DNA of 64,000 nt from Coprousia sp963931435 (GCA_963931435.1 OZ007012.1:2170001-2234000), one strand, 5' to 3'. Shown: positions 23,785 through 35,399, counted from the stretch's first letter. A program made the numbers and translations. Notes: generated by a model not told the origin, from the letters alone.

Positions 23785-26319
23785 CTACATCAGCCCCAGG
23801 CTCGGGTGGTCGATGCCATGCTCGATGGTGTATTCCATGAGCTCGCGGCGGCGCTCACGCAGCTCGGCCACCTCGTCGACATGCGCCGCAGCATCCAAGC
23901 GCTCGAGCGCCGCGGCGGCGAGGGCAAAGCGGTCCATGCCGTTCTCGTAGAGCATGCCGTAAGGCGTGGTCGTGGCACCCTGGTTGCGGAACCCGTGCAC
24001 GTCAAAGCGGTCCGCCCCGGGGCGGCGGGCGAGTAGCCGAAGCAGCTGCCCCTCGTAGCCGTGGAAGCAGAAGAGCACCGGGGTCTCGCTGGGGAAGAGC
24101 TGCTCAAACGCCTCGGGCGTGAGCGCGCGAGCCGCGTCGCCCGGCGCCGCAAGCCGCAGCAGGTCCACCACGTTTACAAACCGCACGCGCACGTCGCGCT
24201 CGGCAAGCAGCCGCGCCGCCGTAAGGGCCTCGACGGTCACCACATCGCCCGCACTGGCCACCACCAGATCGGCCGGCTCGTCCGCCGCCGCGCTCGACGC
24301 CCACTCCCACACCGCGGCGCCGGCCACAAGCTCGTCGCGCGCCTCGGCCAGCGTGAGGTAAACGGGGCTCTCGTGCTTGCCCGCCACGATGGCGTTGACG
24401 CAGTCGGTCGAGGCGTAGCAGCGCTGCATGACGGCGAGCATCATGTTGGCATCTGCCGGATAGTAGAGGTGGACGAGGTCCTCGTCGCCCGCCGCCTTGT
24501 TGATGAGCAGGTCGGCAAAGCCGGGGTCCTGGTGCGAGAAGCCGTTGTGGTCTTGCCGCCACACGTGGCTCGTGAGCAGGATGTTCAGGCTCGAGAGCGG
24601 CACGCGCCACGGAGCGGTGCGGCGCGTCTCCTCGAGCCACTTGAGGTGCTGGCCCACCATTGAGCCCGCTACCTGGGCAAACGCCTCATAGGTGGCCCAG
24701 ATGCCATGGCGGCCGGTGAGCACGTAGCCCTCGAGCATGCCCTCGCACTGGTGCTCCGAGAGTACCTCGACCACCTTGCCGGAGGGCACGAGGTCGAGCT
24801 CGGCCGGGTCGTCCGAGACCGCCGGGTCGCCCTCGTCGCAGATGCGCTCAATACCGCCGGCGTTCCACTGCTTGCCCGTGACCTCGAGCGAAGCGTCCAT
24901 GCGGTTGGACGAGAGCTCGTCGGGGCTGAACAGCCGGAAGTTCTCGGGGTTTTCGCGCATGACCTCACGCGTGTAGGCGCCGCACATGCCGGCCAGGCCG
25001 ACCTTGCGCTCGCCGCGCGTGCGGCTGGAGATGAGGAGCGCGTAGTCGCCCGGGTCGGGCAGGGCGAGGGGCTCGCGCAGGATGCCGCCGTTGGCGAGCG
25101 GGTTGACGCCAAGGCGCAGCTCGCCCGTGGGCATGATGGAGCGCACCTCGGGCGCCAGGGCGCCGCGCGCGTCAAAGAGCTCCTCGGGGCGGTACGAGCG
25201 CAGCCAGGCCTCGAGCCAGGCCAGGCGCTCGGTGGAGGCACCGATGCGCAGCGGCACCTCATGGATGGAGGTGGTGTCCTCAAAGGGGGTGCCGTCGGGC
25301 GCAGCCGGGGTGGTCCAGCCCTTGGGTGACTGGAAGATGATGAGCGGCCAGGCCGGTGCGGTGCGCGCGGGCTCGGCGGAAGCGGAGGGCGCGGTACCCG
25401 GCGCGGCGGGGTTGCGGCGGTCCGCGGGCCCCGGCTCGTCCGCCCCCGCCAGGGCGTCACCGGCGCCGGCGGCGGCCTCGGCCTTGATCTCGCAGATTCG
25501 CTCGTACACGTCCTCGAGCAGCTCGGCAAAGCGCGTGTGGAACGAGATGGGGTCCTCGTCGTCAAACCCCACGGTAAAGGTCACGGGGTCGTAGCCGAGC
25601 CCGCGGAAGTACATCTCGCGCTCGACGGGCGTGGCGGCCGCGATGAGCGAGGGCATGGTGATCTTGTAGCCGTTGAGGTGCAGAATCGGCAGCACAATGC
25701 CGTCAGTTGCGGGGTTCATGATGCGCGACATGCTCCACGCCGAGGCGATAGCCCCCTCCTCCGACTCTCCGTCGCCCACGATGGGCACGATGAGCTGGTC
25801 GGGGTTGTCAAACGCCGCGCCAAAGGCGTGCGAGAGCGTGTAACCCAGTTCGCCGCCCGTGTGGATGGAGCCGGGGAGCGCCGGGGTGGCGTTGGAGGGC
25901 ATGCCGCCCGGAGCGGCGTAGTCGCGCATAAAGGTGGCGAGACCCTGCTCATCATCGGTAACGTAGGGGTAGCGCTCGGCATACGAGCCGTCTACGAGCG
26001 AGCTCACGGCCACCGCGTTACCGCCGTGACCGGGGCCGACCACCACGAGCGTCCGCTGGGCGTGCGCCGCGGCCAGGCGGTTGAGGTGCGCATACAGAAA
26101 GTTTAGCCCGGGGATGGTGCCCCAATGGCCCACCGGGCGCGGCTTGACGTCGCCAAGCTCGAGCGAACGGCGGAGCAGCGGGTTGGCGCGCAAGTAGATC
26201 TGCCCCAGAGACAGGTAGTTGGCGCAGCGCCAGTAGGCATCGAGGCCGCGGGCCGTCTCGGCGGAGACGGTGGCGCGCCCAGATGCCCAAGCTGCATCGG
26301 TTGCATGCTGCGTCGCCAT
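23785..26319 (-). CDS. xfp: Phosphoketolase (xylulose-5-P / fructose-6-P)
   Basis: An 844-residue TPP enzyme that cleaves xylulose-5-phosphate and often fructose-6-phosphate to acetyl phosphate, the key step of the bifid-type shunt. Signatures include GPGHGG (95-100), SIHTGGELGY (151-160) and GDGESEEG (182-189), and the C-terminal DRFDVHGFRNQG-like block is present. An alanine/proline/glycine-rich insertion at ~281-321 makes it slightly longer than typical. GGGGAGGGAGCC precedes the ATG at 26319; the frame continues upstream without a ribosome-binding site. The regulator downstream may control it. A C-terminal duplicate fragment lies at 22098-22311. Confidence 0.95.
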   Translation of the reverse strand: MATQHATDAAWASGRATVSAETARGLDAYWRCANYLSLGQIYLRANPLLRRSLELGDVKPRPVGHWGTIPGLNFLYAHLNRLAAAHAQRTLVVVGPGHGGNAVAVSSLVDGSYAERYPYVTDDEQGLATFMRDYAAPGGMPSNATPALPGSIHTGGELGYTLSHAFGAAFDNPDQLIVPIVGDGESEEGAIASAWSMSRIMNPATDGIVLPILHLNGYKITMPSLIAAATPVEREMYFRGLGYDPVTFTVGFDDEDPISFHTRFAELLEDVYERICEIKAEAAAGAGDALAGADEPGPADRRNPAAPGTAPSASAEPARTAPAWPLIIFQSPKGWTTPAAPDGTPFEDTTSIHEVPLRIGASTERLAWLEAWLRSYRPEELFDARGALAPEVRSIMPTGELRLGVNPLANGGILREPLALPDPGDYALLISSRTRGERKVGLAGMCGAYTREVMRENPENFRLFSPDELSSNRMDASLEVTGKQWNAGGIERICDEGDPAVSDDPAELDLVPSGKVVEVLSEHQCEGMLEGYVLTGRHGIWATYEAFAQVAGSMVGQHLKWLEETRRTAPWRVPLSSLNILLTSHVWRQDHNGFSHQDPGFADLLINKAAGDEDLVHLYYPADANMMLAVMQRCYASTDCVNAIVAGKHESPVYLTLAEARDELVAGAAVWEWASSAAADEPADLVVASAGDVVTVEALTAARLLAERDVRVRFVNVVDLLRLAAPGDAARALTPEAFEQLFPSETPVLFCFHGYEGQLLRLLARRPGADRFDVHGFRNQGATTTPYGMLYENGMDRFALAAAALERLDAAAHVDEVAELRERRRELMEYTIEHGIDHPSLGLM

Positions 26320-26466
26320 GGCTCCCTCCCCTGCACGGCCGCGCACAATGATTCCCTCCATCATAGGCGAGCGCGCGGGGCGGGAGGGCGGCGGACCGGC
26401 GGACGGCAGCAAAGAACCAGTTCGTGCGAGGCGGGACACAATTACTGCACACGCCGAACGCCCGCC

Positions 26467-26557
26467 CATGGGTCAGATGGGGACGTGTTCCAAGTGACCC
26501 ATTCTGAAGCGGGCCCGCCGCCAATGAGTCACTTGGAACACGTCCCCAAATGACCCA

Positions 26558-26560
<3 letters not shown>
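26467..26560. repeat. Near-perfect 37-bp palindromic unit between glmS and xfp
   Basis: The arms 26467-26503 and 26523-26560 match as an inverted repeat with only a few mismatches; the central GGGGACGTGTTCCAAGTGAC is perfect. The right arm includes the glmS stop codon. The GGGGACGTGTTCC style resembles REP/BIME units mobilised by IS200-like transposases (inference). It may also end glmS transcription. Confidence 0.7.
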
Positions 26561-28444
<1,884 letters not shown>

Positions 28445-28606
28445 ATGCATACCCCCTTGGGACGCGTTCGCAACCTGAGCGCCGCCGCAGGGCGCGGTCC
28501 GGGCGCAGGCGGGCGTTGTTGCCCGTCCCCATTGTACCGAAGCCCGTCTGCGACCCATCATCCTGCAGAAGAAAACCGTGTCCCCGTGCGCGCAAGAACA
28601 TAGCTC

Positions 28607-28643
28607 TTGAAACGTTTTAATTTTGTCCCGGCCATGCTATCCT
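28607..28643 (+). promoter_or_regulatory. Promoter with LacI-type operator upstream of the LacI regulator
   Basis: TTGAAACGTTTTAA (28607-28620) is a near-perfect dyad of the kind bound by LacI-family proteins. It overlaps a weak -35 (TTTTAA, 28615-28620) placed 17 bases before TATCCT (28638-28643). This suggests autoregulation by the following gene. Confidence 0.5.
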
Positions 28644-28704
28644 TTATCGAACGGCGGGCGCCGGAGGGCGCCCGAACCAAAAAAGCAGGCGAACGGGAGA
28701 AGCG

Positions 28705-29823
28705 ATGCCCCAGGTCAAGATCATCGATGTCGCGCGCGAGGCCGGCGTTTCCCTAGGCACCGTCTCCAACGCCCTCAACCACCCCGAGAAGGTGCGCCCC
28801 GAGACGCGGCGCCTCATCCACGAGACCATCGAGCGCTTGGGCTACACGCCCAACCAGAGCGCCCGCATGCTCGCGGGAAGGCGGGCGCGCATCCTGGGCC
28901 TCCTGATCCCCCAGATGACCCATGGATTCTGCCTCCAGATCGCGAGCGGCGCCCAGAACGAGGCGCGCAAGCACGGCTACGGCCTCATCATCGCCAACTA
29001 CCTGGCCGACGAGACCCTCGAAGGGCGCTATCTGGATTATTTCCGGGGCACGCAGCTGGCCGGCATCCTGGTGCACGCGCAGACCGACGTCGCAGACGAC
29101 GCGGGGGGCGCCGGCGACACGCCCGTCGTCTACCTCGACACCGCGGGGACGGGGGCGGGGCGCTACGTGATAGCCGACTGCGTGGCGCAGGGGCGCCTCA
29201 TCGCCGAGCATGCCATCTCCTGCGGCTGCCGGCACGTCTGCGTGATGGGGCGGGCGGGAACGGCGCGCCTCGCCGAGCGGCTCGCCGGCATACGGGCCGC
29301 CCTGGCGGCGCGGCCGGAGATCCGGCTCGAGGTGCTCGACGCCGGGGACTGGAACGAATCGGGCGATGGGTTCAGCCTGGGCAACCAGCTCGCGCGGCGC
29401 GCGCCCCAGGACCGCCCCGACTTCCTCATCGGCCTCACCGACGTGCTCGCCGCCGGGGCGATCGCCGGCATCCTGGCCGAGGGCCTCGCCGTGCCGGACG
29501 CCCTGCGGGTGGCCGGCTGCGACGGCAACCCCCTGGCCTGGGGCGGCGCGCCGGCGCTCACCACCTGCGCGCCGGCGGGCTACGAGGTGGGCCGCAAGGG
29601 CGTGCAGCTCCTGATCGAGCACTTCCAGGCGGCCGAGGCCGCCGCGAGCTCCGGACGCCCCGGACGCCCTGCGACCAAGGGAGAACCGGAGCGCCGCGTC
29701 GAGATCGTCCGGCCCTTCCTGCTGGCGCGCTCGAGCACGCGCGCGGACGCCGACTCCCTCGGTGCCGAGGCGGGCGCGCGATCCTCGCGCATACCCGAGA
29801 CCAATCTGGGAGCGTATCTGTAG
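28705..29823 (+). CDS. LacI-family transcriptional regulator
   Basis: A 372-residue repressor with an N-terminal helix-turn-helix (KIIDVAREAGVSLGTVSNALN, residues ~5-25) and hinge, then a periplasmic-binding-protein-like effector domain (ILGLLIPQM...). The C-terminal ~40 residues are extra and low-complexity. GGGAGAAG precedes the ATG. No sugar transporter or glycosidase lies next to it, so the effector cannot be deduced; it may act on distant genes and on its own promoter. Confidence 0.85.
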   Translation: MPQVKIIDVAREAGVSLGTVSNALNHPEKVRPETRRLIHETIERLGYTPNQSARMLAGRRARILGLLIPQMTHGFCLQIASGAQNEARKHGYGLIIANYLADETLEGRYLDYFRGTQLAGILVHAQTDVADDAGGAGDTPVVYLDTAGTGAGRYVIADCVAQGRLIAEHAISCGCRHVCVMGRAGTARLAERLAGIRAALAARPEIRLEVLDAGDWNESGDGFSLGNQLARRAPQDRPDFLIGLTDVLAAGAIAGILAEGLAVPDALRVAGCDGNPLAWGGAPALTTCAPAGYEVGRKGVQLLIEHFQAAEAAASSGRPGRPATKGEPERRVEIVRPFLLARSSTRADADSLGAEAGARSSRIPETNLGAYL

Positions 29824-29828
29824 CGGAG

Positions 29829-31154
29829 CTAGATGCGCCCCTGCTCCTCCGCATCGAACGCCACGCCCTCGTCGGCGCTCGTCGCGTCGAACGAGGCGTC
29901 GAACGCGTCGTCGATGTCGGTTCCCAGAGGATCGATATCCAGCTCGTGGAGCTCTTCGTCCCAGCTCGCCGCATGGCGCGCCGCGCGCAGGCGGTCCGCC
30001 TGCGCGACCGCCATCACGCGCGTGTTCGAGATCACCCCGTTGAGCATCACGAACGGATGCCCGAATGCCGAGCGCACGGCGCGCACCGCGATCGAGACGC
30101 CCCACACCGCGTACATGCTCGCGAGCACGGCCGCGATGCCGTCCGCTCCGATGGAGACCTCGTCGCCGAGAAGCGCCACCGGGCTGCCCGAAGCCGGGAA
30201 GAGCGCGGCGACCCATGCCGGCAGCAACAGAAACGCCCAGAACAGAAGGCCGTAGCGCAGCACGTACGACCACCAGCGGGCGCTCGAGCCGTCCGGGCGC
30301 ACCACGCGCAGGCGCACGACGGCATGGCCCGCCGTCTGGCCGCGCGTCACCATGGGAACGAGCATGAAGGCGATGCCCGTCGCCGCCACGAGGAGCCCCA
30401 CGCGGCCGGCCGCCGTCGCGTCCGAGCCGGGCAGCGCCCAGACGAGGCCGGCGCGCGCCGCGGCCACCACCGTGCAATCGATGAGGAACGCCACGAGCCG
30501 GCGCGAGAAGGTGGTGTGGGCGGCACCGCGCTCGATGGCGTCCCGCTCGACCTCGTCCATGCTCGGCAGGAAGCGGCACAGCGGCAGCGCGACCAGGCTG
30601 CCTGCGAGGGCGCCCGCCGTGTTGGTGGCAAGATCGTCCACGTCGAAGAGGCGATAGGGGTGGAGGTAGATCCCGAACAGGCCCGTCGCCTGCGAGACCT
30701 CGAAGAACAGCGACAGCGCGAGGCCGGCGGCCGCCGCCTGCCACCAGGTGCGCCCGAACAGGTAGCGCAGGTAGACGCCGAAGGGCAGCGTCAGAAGCAC
30801 GTTGAAGAGCGTGGTGTAGACAGCGGGGTTCCTGAGGAAGGCCCACCACGAGGCCGCCGAGAGCGGGTTCAGGCGCGCGAGCGCGGGCTCCATGACGCGC
30901 AGGGCGTAGAGCGGGTCGAGCTGCGGGGTCGCGGCGCTCGGATAGAACGCCGTACGATCCGCCGGCAGCGGCAGGATCACCATGAAGTAGGCGCAGATGA
31001 GGTAGAAGATGAACGAGAAGACGAGGACGGTCTTCCACGCCGAGATGCTGCCGAAGCGCCGGTACTGGTAGATGGCGTAGGGCAGCGAGAGCGCCGCGGC
31101 GAGCACCGGGAAGAGCACCGCCGCGACGATGACGTTGTTGAGATAGGACGCCAC
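29829..31154 (-). CDS. VanZ-RDD two-domain membrane protein
   Basis: A 441-residue multi-span protein. The N-terminal half carries VanZ-like features: YFMVILPLPADR, then LFFEVSQATGLFGIY and the FDVDDLATNTAGALAG motif. The C-terminal half is an RDD domain (FSRRLVAFLIDCTVVA, TRGQTAGHAVVRLRVV), followed by a soluble acidic tail of ~70 residues. VanZ relatives are linked to low-level glycopeptide resistance, but the native role is unknown. The start is probably the GTG at 31154, two bases after the HAD stop, without its own clear ribosome-binding site. That implies coupling to the HAD gene. Confidence 0.75.
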   Translation of the reverse strand: MASYLNNVIVAAVLFPVLAAALSLPYAIYQYRRFGSISAWKTVLVFSFIFYLICAYFMVILPLPADRTAFYPSAATPQLDPLYALRVMEPALARLNPLSAASWWAFLRNPAVYTTLFNVLLTLPFGVYLRYLFGRTWWQAAAAGLALSLFFEVSQATGLFGIYLHPYRLFDVDDLATNTAGALAGSLVALPLCRFLPSMDEVERDAIERGAAHTTFSRRLVAFLIDCTVVAAARAGLVWALPGSDATAAGRVGLLVAATGIAFMLVPMVTRGQTAGHAVVRLRVVRPDGSSARWWSYVLRYGLLFWAFLLLPAWVAALFPASGSPVALLGDEVSIGADGIAAVLASMYAVWGVSIAVRAVRSAFGHPFVMLNGVISNTRVMAVAQADRLRAARHAASWDEELHELDIDPLGTDIDDAFDASFDATSADEGVAFDAEEQGRI

Positions 31155-31156
31155 GG

Positions 31157-31867
31157 CTACGCGCCGGCGGACGCGGGAGCACACGTCCCGCCCTCCGACG
31201 CGTGCGCGCCCTCGAGCGCGGCGAGGGCGGCGGGCAGCTCGGCGAGCGAGGACAGCACCGCGTGGCAGAGCCCCGCGACCTCCGGCGCGAGCTCGATCAC
31301 ATCCGGCACGCCGAAGACCGCCATGCCCGCCGCAGCCGCCGAGCGGATGCCGTTGGGCGAGTCCTCGACCGCCGCGCACGCCACCGGGTCGACCCCGAGC
31401 TTGCGCGCGGCGAGCAGGTAGATGTCGGGCGCAGGCTTGCCGTGCTCCGTCTCGGTGCCGCAGGTTATCGCGTCGAAGAAGTCGCGCAGGCCCACGCGGG
31501 TGAGGTTGAGCTCGATCATGTCGCGGCCCGAAGACGAGGCGACGCCCAGCCGGTACCCGGCCTCCTTGAGCGCGCACACCGCAGCGACGGCGCCCTCCTT
31601 GGCCTCGAGCTCGGTGGCGGCCAGCTCGCGGCGCTTATCCCAGTGCAAGTCGAAAAGCCGACGCGCGAGGTCGGCGTCGCCGAGCGCGTCAGTGACCATT
31701 TTAAGCACGGTGGGCTCGTTGCGCCCTACGAAGCTCGTCATAAGCGCGCGCGGGATGTGCACGCCGAGGTCATCGCCGGCCAGGTCCCAGCCCTTGAAAC
31801 CGAGCCGCTCGGTATCGACGAGCGTCCCGTCCATATCGAAGATGAGAGCATCGATGACGTGCGACAT
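31157..31867 (-). CDS. HAD-superfamily phosphatase, beta-phosphoglucomutase/GS1 type
   Basis: A 236-residue HAD hydrolase with motif I DMDGTLVDTE, motif II VASSSGRD, a lysine in GKPAPDIYLLAA and motif IV VEDSPNGIRSA, plus a helical cap between I and II. Such enzymes dephosphorylate or isomerise small sugar phosphates; the substrate is unknown. AGGGGGG precedes the ATG at 31867. The stop lies two bases before the VanZ-RDD start. Confidence 0.85.
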   Translation of the reverse strand: MSHVIDALIFDMDGTLVDTERLGFKGWDLAGDDLGVHIPRALMTSFVGRNEPTVLKMVTDALGDADLARRLFDLHWDKRRELAATELEAKEGAVAAVCALKEAGYRLGVASSSGRDMIELNLTRVGLRDFFDAITCGTETEHGKPAPDIYLLAARKLGVDPVACAAVEDSPNGIRSAAAAGMAVFGVPDVIELAPEVAGLCHAVLSSLAELPAALAALEGAHASEGGTCAPASAGA

Positions 31868-32045
31868 GCGCGATCCCCCCTCATGCCCGGCCCGCACCCG
31901 TTTGGCGCCGGCGCTTCTTGGGTATTGTGCCAGAACGGCGGTCCCGATACGATACCCGCAACCAATTGGACAGGACCTGGACGCTCCCGGGCGCCGGGAC
32001 GGACCCGGGACCGGGCGGCACGCGACACCCTGAGGGAGGAAGGCC

Positions 32046-32996
32046 ATGGACGACCAGCAACGACCCGCATGCGGGGACGGCGCCCCCTGCGCAGCGGAGG
32101 GTGCCGCCGGCATCCCGATCGCCCCGACCGTCCCGGCCACCACTCCGACGGCCCATGTGCGCGCCCTCTGGGGAGCCGCGCCCGCGGCGCTGCACGCGAA
32201 GCTCGATGCGCTCGCCGCGCTGCTCCGCGCGCTCGCCCCGGCGACGCTCGGCTTCTCCGGTGGCGTGGACAGCACCTTCTTGGCCACGGTGTGCCGCACG
32301 GTCATCCCCGGCGAGACTGTGCTCGTCCACCTCAACTCGCCGTTTGTTGCCACCCCGGAGCAGACCTCGTCCGCGGCGCTCTCCCAAAGTCTCGGCCTGC
32401 CCGTGGTGACTATCGACTTTGACCCGTTCACCTGCCCTGATGTTGCCGCCAACGAGCCGGACCGCTGCTACCGCTGCAAGCGCGCCGGATTCGAGCGCAT
32501 CATCGCTGTCGCGCGCGCACACGGCTGCCGCACGGTGCTCGATGGCAGCAACGCCGACGACGCCGCCGCGACCGATCGCCCCGGCATGCGGGCGCTGCGC
32601 GAGCTCGGCGTGCGCTCCCCCCTCATGGAAACCGGCTGGACCAAGGCCGAGGAGCGCGCGGTGCTCCGCGCGTGGGGCATCGCCATCTGGAACATGCCCG
32701 CCGGCGCGTGCCTAGCTACCCGCGTGGCCACGGGCGAGCCGCTCACGCCCCAAAAGCTCGAGGTCATCCGCACGTGCGAGGACTACCTGCACAGCCTGGG
32801 CTGCACGCAGGTCCGCGCGCGCATCGCGGCGGGCACCGTGCGCATCGAGGCCGCGGCCGAGGACCTCGCCCTCATCGCCGACGCGGACGGCGCCCTCAAG
32901 GCGCCGGTCCTCGCCCGCCTCGGCGCGCTCGCCCGCGATGTCGCCCGCATCGGCCCTGCGGCCCGGCCCTACCGCCGTGGCAGCATGAACCTCTGA
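32046..32996 (+). CDS. larE: LarE-type ATP-dependent sulfur transferase
   Basis: A 316-residue PP-loop protein that inserts sulfur into pyridinium dithiocarboxylate during assembly of the nickel-pincer cofactor. The PP-loop is SGGVDST at 71-77. Cysteines C141 and C144 (RCYRCK) and C222 (AGACLATR) are present. LarE proteins with this CxxC plus C set are reported to hold an Fe-S cluster and act catalytically, while those with only the last cysteine are sacrificial. The N-terminal ~40 residues are an alanine/proline-rich extension. LarB, LarC and the racemase LarA are not in the window. GAGGGAGGAAGG precedes the ATG. Confidence 0.85.
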   Translation: MDDQQRPACGDGAPCAAEGAAGIPIAPTVPATTPTAHVRALWGAAPAALHAKLDALAALLRALAPATLGFSGGVDSTFLATVCRTVIPGETVLVHLNSPFVATPEQTSSAALSQSLGLPVVTIDFDPFTCPDVAANEPDRCYRCKRAGFERIIAVARAHGCRTVLDGSNADDAAATDRPGMRALRELGVRSPLMETGWTKAEERAVLRAWGIAIWNMPAGACLATRVATGEPLTPQKLEVIRTCEDYLHSLGCTQVRARIAAGTVRIEAAAEDLALIADADGALKAPVLARLGALARDVARIGPAARPYRRGSMNL

Positions 32997-33041
32997 CAGG
33001 CCCGCAGCCAGCACGGGCCGCATCTTCGCGCGGACACAAGA

Positions 33042-33073
33042 GGCGCCGCCGGGACCGATGCCCCGGCGGCGCC
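33042..33073. terminator. Hairpin between convergent larE and the EF-G-like gene
   Basis: GGCGCCGCCGGG (33042-33053) and its perfect complement (33062-33073) flank an 8-base loop. The position between converging genes suits a bidirectional terminator, though T-runs are weak on both sides. Confidence 0.55.
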
Positions 33074-33125
33074 TGCCGCAGGATCCGGAGCCTTGCCCCG
33101 GACCCGTATGTGCGCTGCGCAGCGG

Positions 33126-35195
33126 TTACTTGCCACCCGCGGCGCGAGCCTCCTGGTACTCCTTCACCAAGCGCTCCTGCACGTCATGCGGGACCTGCTC
33201 GTAGCCGGCGGGCTCCATGGTAAAGTCGCCCGTCCCGCGCGACAGCGAGCGCAGGCGCGTGGCGTAATCGGTGAGCTCGGCGTAGGGCACGGTCGCCGTG
33301 ACCACGGTGTTGCCGCGATCATCGGTATCCATGCCGGTCACGCGGCCGCGGCTCGCGGAGACATCGCCCATCACGGCGCCGGCGTAGCTCTCCGGGATGG
33401 TCACCGTGATGTCCTCCATGGGCTCGAGCACCACCGGCGAGGCGTCGGCGCAGGCCTTGGTGAGCGCGATGCGCGCGGCGGCGCGGAAAGCCATCTCGTT
33501 GGAATCGACCGGGTGGTACGAGCCGTCGTAGCAGGCCACGCGGATGCCCGTGAGCGGGAAGCCCGCGATGACGCCGCCCTTCATGGTCTCCTGCACGCCC
33601 TTGTCCACCGCCGGGATGAGCGCGCGCGGGATGTGCCCGCCCACGACCTCGTCCACGAACTCGTAGTCGCCTCCGTCCATGAGCGGCTCGACGCGCAGGT
33701 AGCAGTCGCCGAACTGGCCGGCGCCGCCGGTCTGCTTCTTGTGGCGGCCCTGGGCGCTCGCCACGCGGCGGATGGTCTCGCGATACGGAATCTTGATCGG
33801 CACGCTCTTGGCCTTGACCTTGGTGCGCTCCTCCAGGCGGTTGAGCAGCACGCTCACCTGCGCCTCGCCCACCGCCGAGATGATGGTCTGGCCCGTCTCC
33901 TCGTCGCGCTCGATGCGCATGGTGGGATCGGCGTCGCAGGCGCGCTCCACGAAGGTGTAGAGCTTCTCCTCGTCGCCGCGGTTCTCGGCCTCGATGGCGA
34001 TGCGGTACTGGCTGTTGGGGAACTGGAACGCCGCCGCCTCCACCTTGCCGGTGACCGAGAGCGTGTCGCCCGTGTCGGCCGCGATCTTGGTGGTGACGAT
34101 GATGTCGCCGGCCTCCGCCTTGCCCACCTCGGTGGTCTCGCGGCCGCACATCACGTAGAGGTGCGCCAAGCGCTCGGACTTGCGGGTGCGCGCGTTCACG
34201 AGCTCGATGCCCGGGGTGAGCGTGCCCGTGAGCACCTTGATGAAGGAGATGCGTCCCTGCGCCGGATCGTTCAGCGTCTTGAACACGAACGCGACGGGGC
34301 GCTCGTCGTCCGAGCTGATCTTCAAGGTGTCGCCGTCGACGAGCGGCATCTCGCCGTAGTCGGTGGGGCTGGGGAAGTAGGTGACGATGTCGTCCATGAC
34401 CGAGTGGACGCCCAGCTCCTTGGTGCAGCTGCCCACGAAGACGGGCACGAACAGGCGCTGCGCGATGGCCTTTCCCAGAAGCCCCTCGACCTCGCCCTGG
34501 GTGAGCGGCTCGCCATCGAGGTACTTCTCCATCAGGTCGTCGTCGGCCTCGGCCACGAGCTCGCAGAGCGTCTCGCGCGCCTCATCGGCGGCGACGCGGT
34601 ACTCCTCGGGGATGTCGAACTCCTCCTGCTTGGTGCCCTCGCAGTGGCGCGCCTTCATGCGCACGATGTCGATGACGCCCTCGAAGTCCTCGCCCGTGCC
34701 CCACGGCAGGGTCACGGCGCCCAGACGCATGCCGAACCGCTCGCGCAGCGCGGCCATGGTGGCGTCGTAGTCGGCGTTCTCCTTGTCGATGCGATTGATG
34801 AACACGGCGCGGGCCAGGCGCAGGTCCTCGGCCGCGTACCAGAGCTTGACCGTGGTGGGCTGCGGACCGTCCACGGCGTCGACCACGAACAGCGCCGTCT
34901 CGCAGACGGCCATCGCCGCGTAGGCGTCGCCGATGAAATCGGGATAGCAGGGCGCGTCGAGCACGTTCAGGCGCGCGTCCTTCCAATCGATCGGCGCGAT
35001 GGAGGTTGAGATGGAAACGCCGCGCTTGACCTCCTCGGCATCGTAGTCAAGCGTCGGCTTGGTGCCCGCGTGGCCACCCAGGCGGGCGGTTTTGCCTGAA
35101 AGATGCAGCATCGCTTCTGCCAGGGAGGTCTTTCCTACCCCTCCCTGGCCAACCAAGACGACGTTCCTCACATTGCCGGTTTTAGGCGCACCCAT
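33126..35195 (-). CDS. Elongation factor G-like GTPase (non-canonical EF-G paralogue)
   Basis: A 689-residue translational-GTPase-like protein with the EF-G domain order. G1 is GQGGVGKTS (16-24). G3 is DAPCYPDF (80-87) where EF-G has DTPGHVDF, and G4 is NRIDKE instead of NKxD. These changes mark the EF-G-like/FusA2 group rather than the main factor. Domain IV (KKQTGGAGQFGDCYLRVEP) is present, so ribosome binding remains plausible. Its role is not established. AAGGAGG lies five bases before the ATG at 35195. Confidence 0.8.
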   Translation of the reverse strand: MGAPKTGNVRNVVLVGQGGVGKTSLAEAMLHLSGKTARLGGHAGTKPTLDYDAEEVKRGVSISTSIAPIDWKDARLNVLDAPCYPDFIGDAYAAMAVCETALFVVDAVDGPQPTTVKLWYAAEDLRLARAVFINRIDKENADYDATMAALRERFGMRLGAVTLPWGTGEDFEGVIDIVRMKARHCEGTKQEEFDIPEEYRVAADEARETLCELVAEADDDLMEKYLDGEPLTQGEVEGLLGKAIAQRLFVPVFVGSCTKELGVHSVMDDIVTYFPSPTDYGEMPLVDGDTLKISSDDERPVAFVFKTLNDPAQGRISFIKVLTGTLTPGIELVNARTRKSERLAHLYVMCGRETTEVGKAEAGDIIVTTKIAADTGDTLSVTGKVEAAAFQFPNSQYRIAIEAENRGDEEKLYTFVERACDADPTMRIERDEETGQTIISAVGEAQVSVLLNRLEERTKVKAKSVPIKIPYRETIRRVASAQGRHKKQTGGAGQFGDCYLRVEPLMDGGDYEFVDEVVGGHIPRALIPAVDKGVQETMKGGVIAGFPLTGIRVACYDGSYHPVDSNEMAFRAAARIALTKACADASPVVLEPMEDITVTIPESYAGAVMGDVSASRGRVTGMDTDDRGNTVVTATVPYAELTDYATRLRSLSRGTGDFTMEPAGYEQVPHDVQERLVKEYQEARAAGGK

Positions 35196-35399
35196 GGCAG
35201 CCTCCTTCGAGGATAGTGGAGACGCACGGCGCGGCGGCGGACGCGGCGATGGACCGGTTCCGGCGTCGATGCCCGAGGGCCCGCCGAGGGTCTGCGCGCC
35301 GCCAAGCAAGCGCGCCCTGCGCGCACCAACTTGAACAGTGCTATCACCCTACCCCGACACGGGCGCGCGCAAGCCGGGTTTTCGGCATACGGGGACAAC

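Noticed and set aside
28753..31182. 809-codon minus-strand frame across the LacI and VanZ-RDD genes
   Set aside because: Only shadow sequence; the LacI helix-turn-helix and the VanZ/RDD motifs are in other frames.
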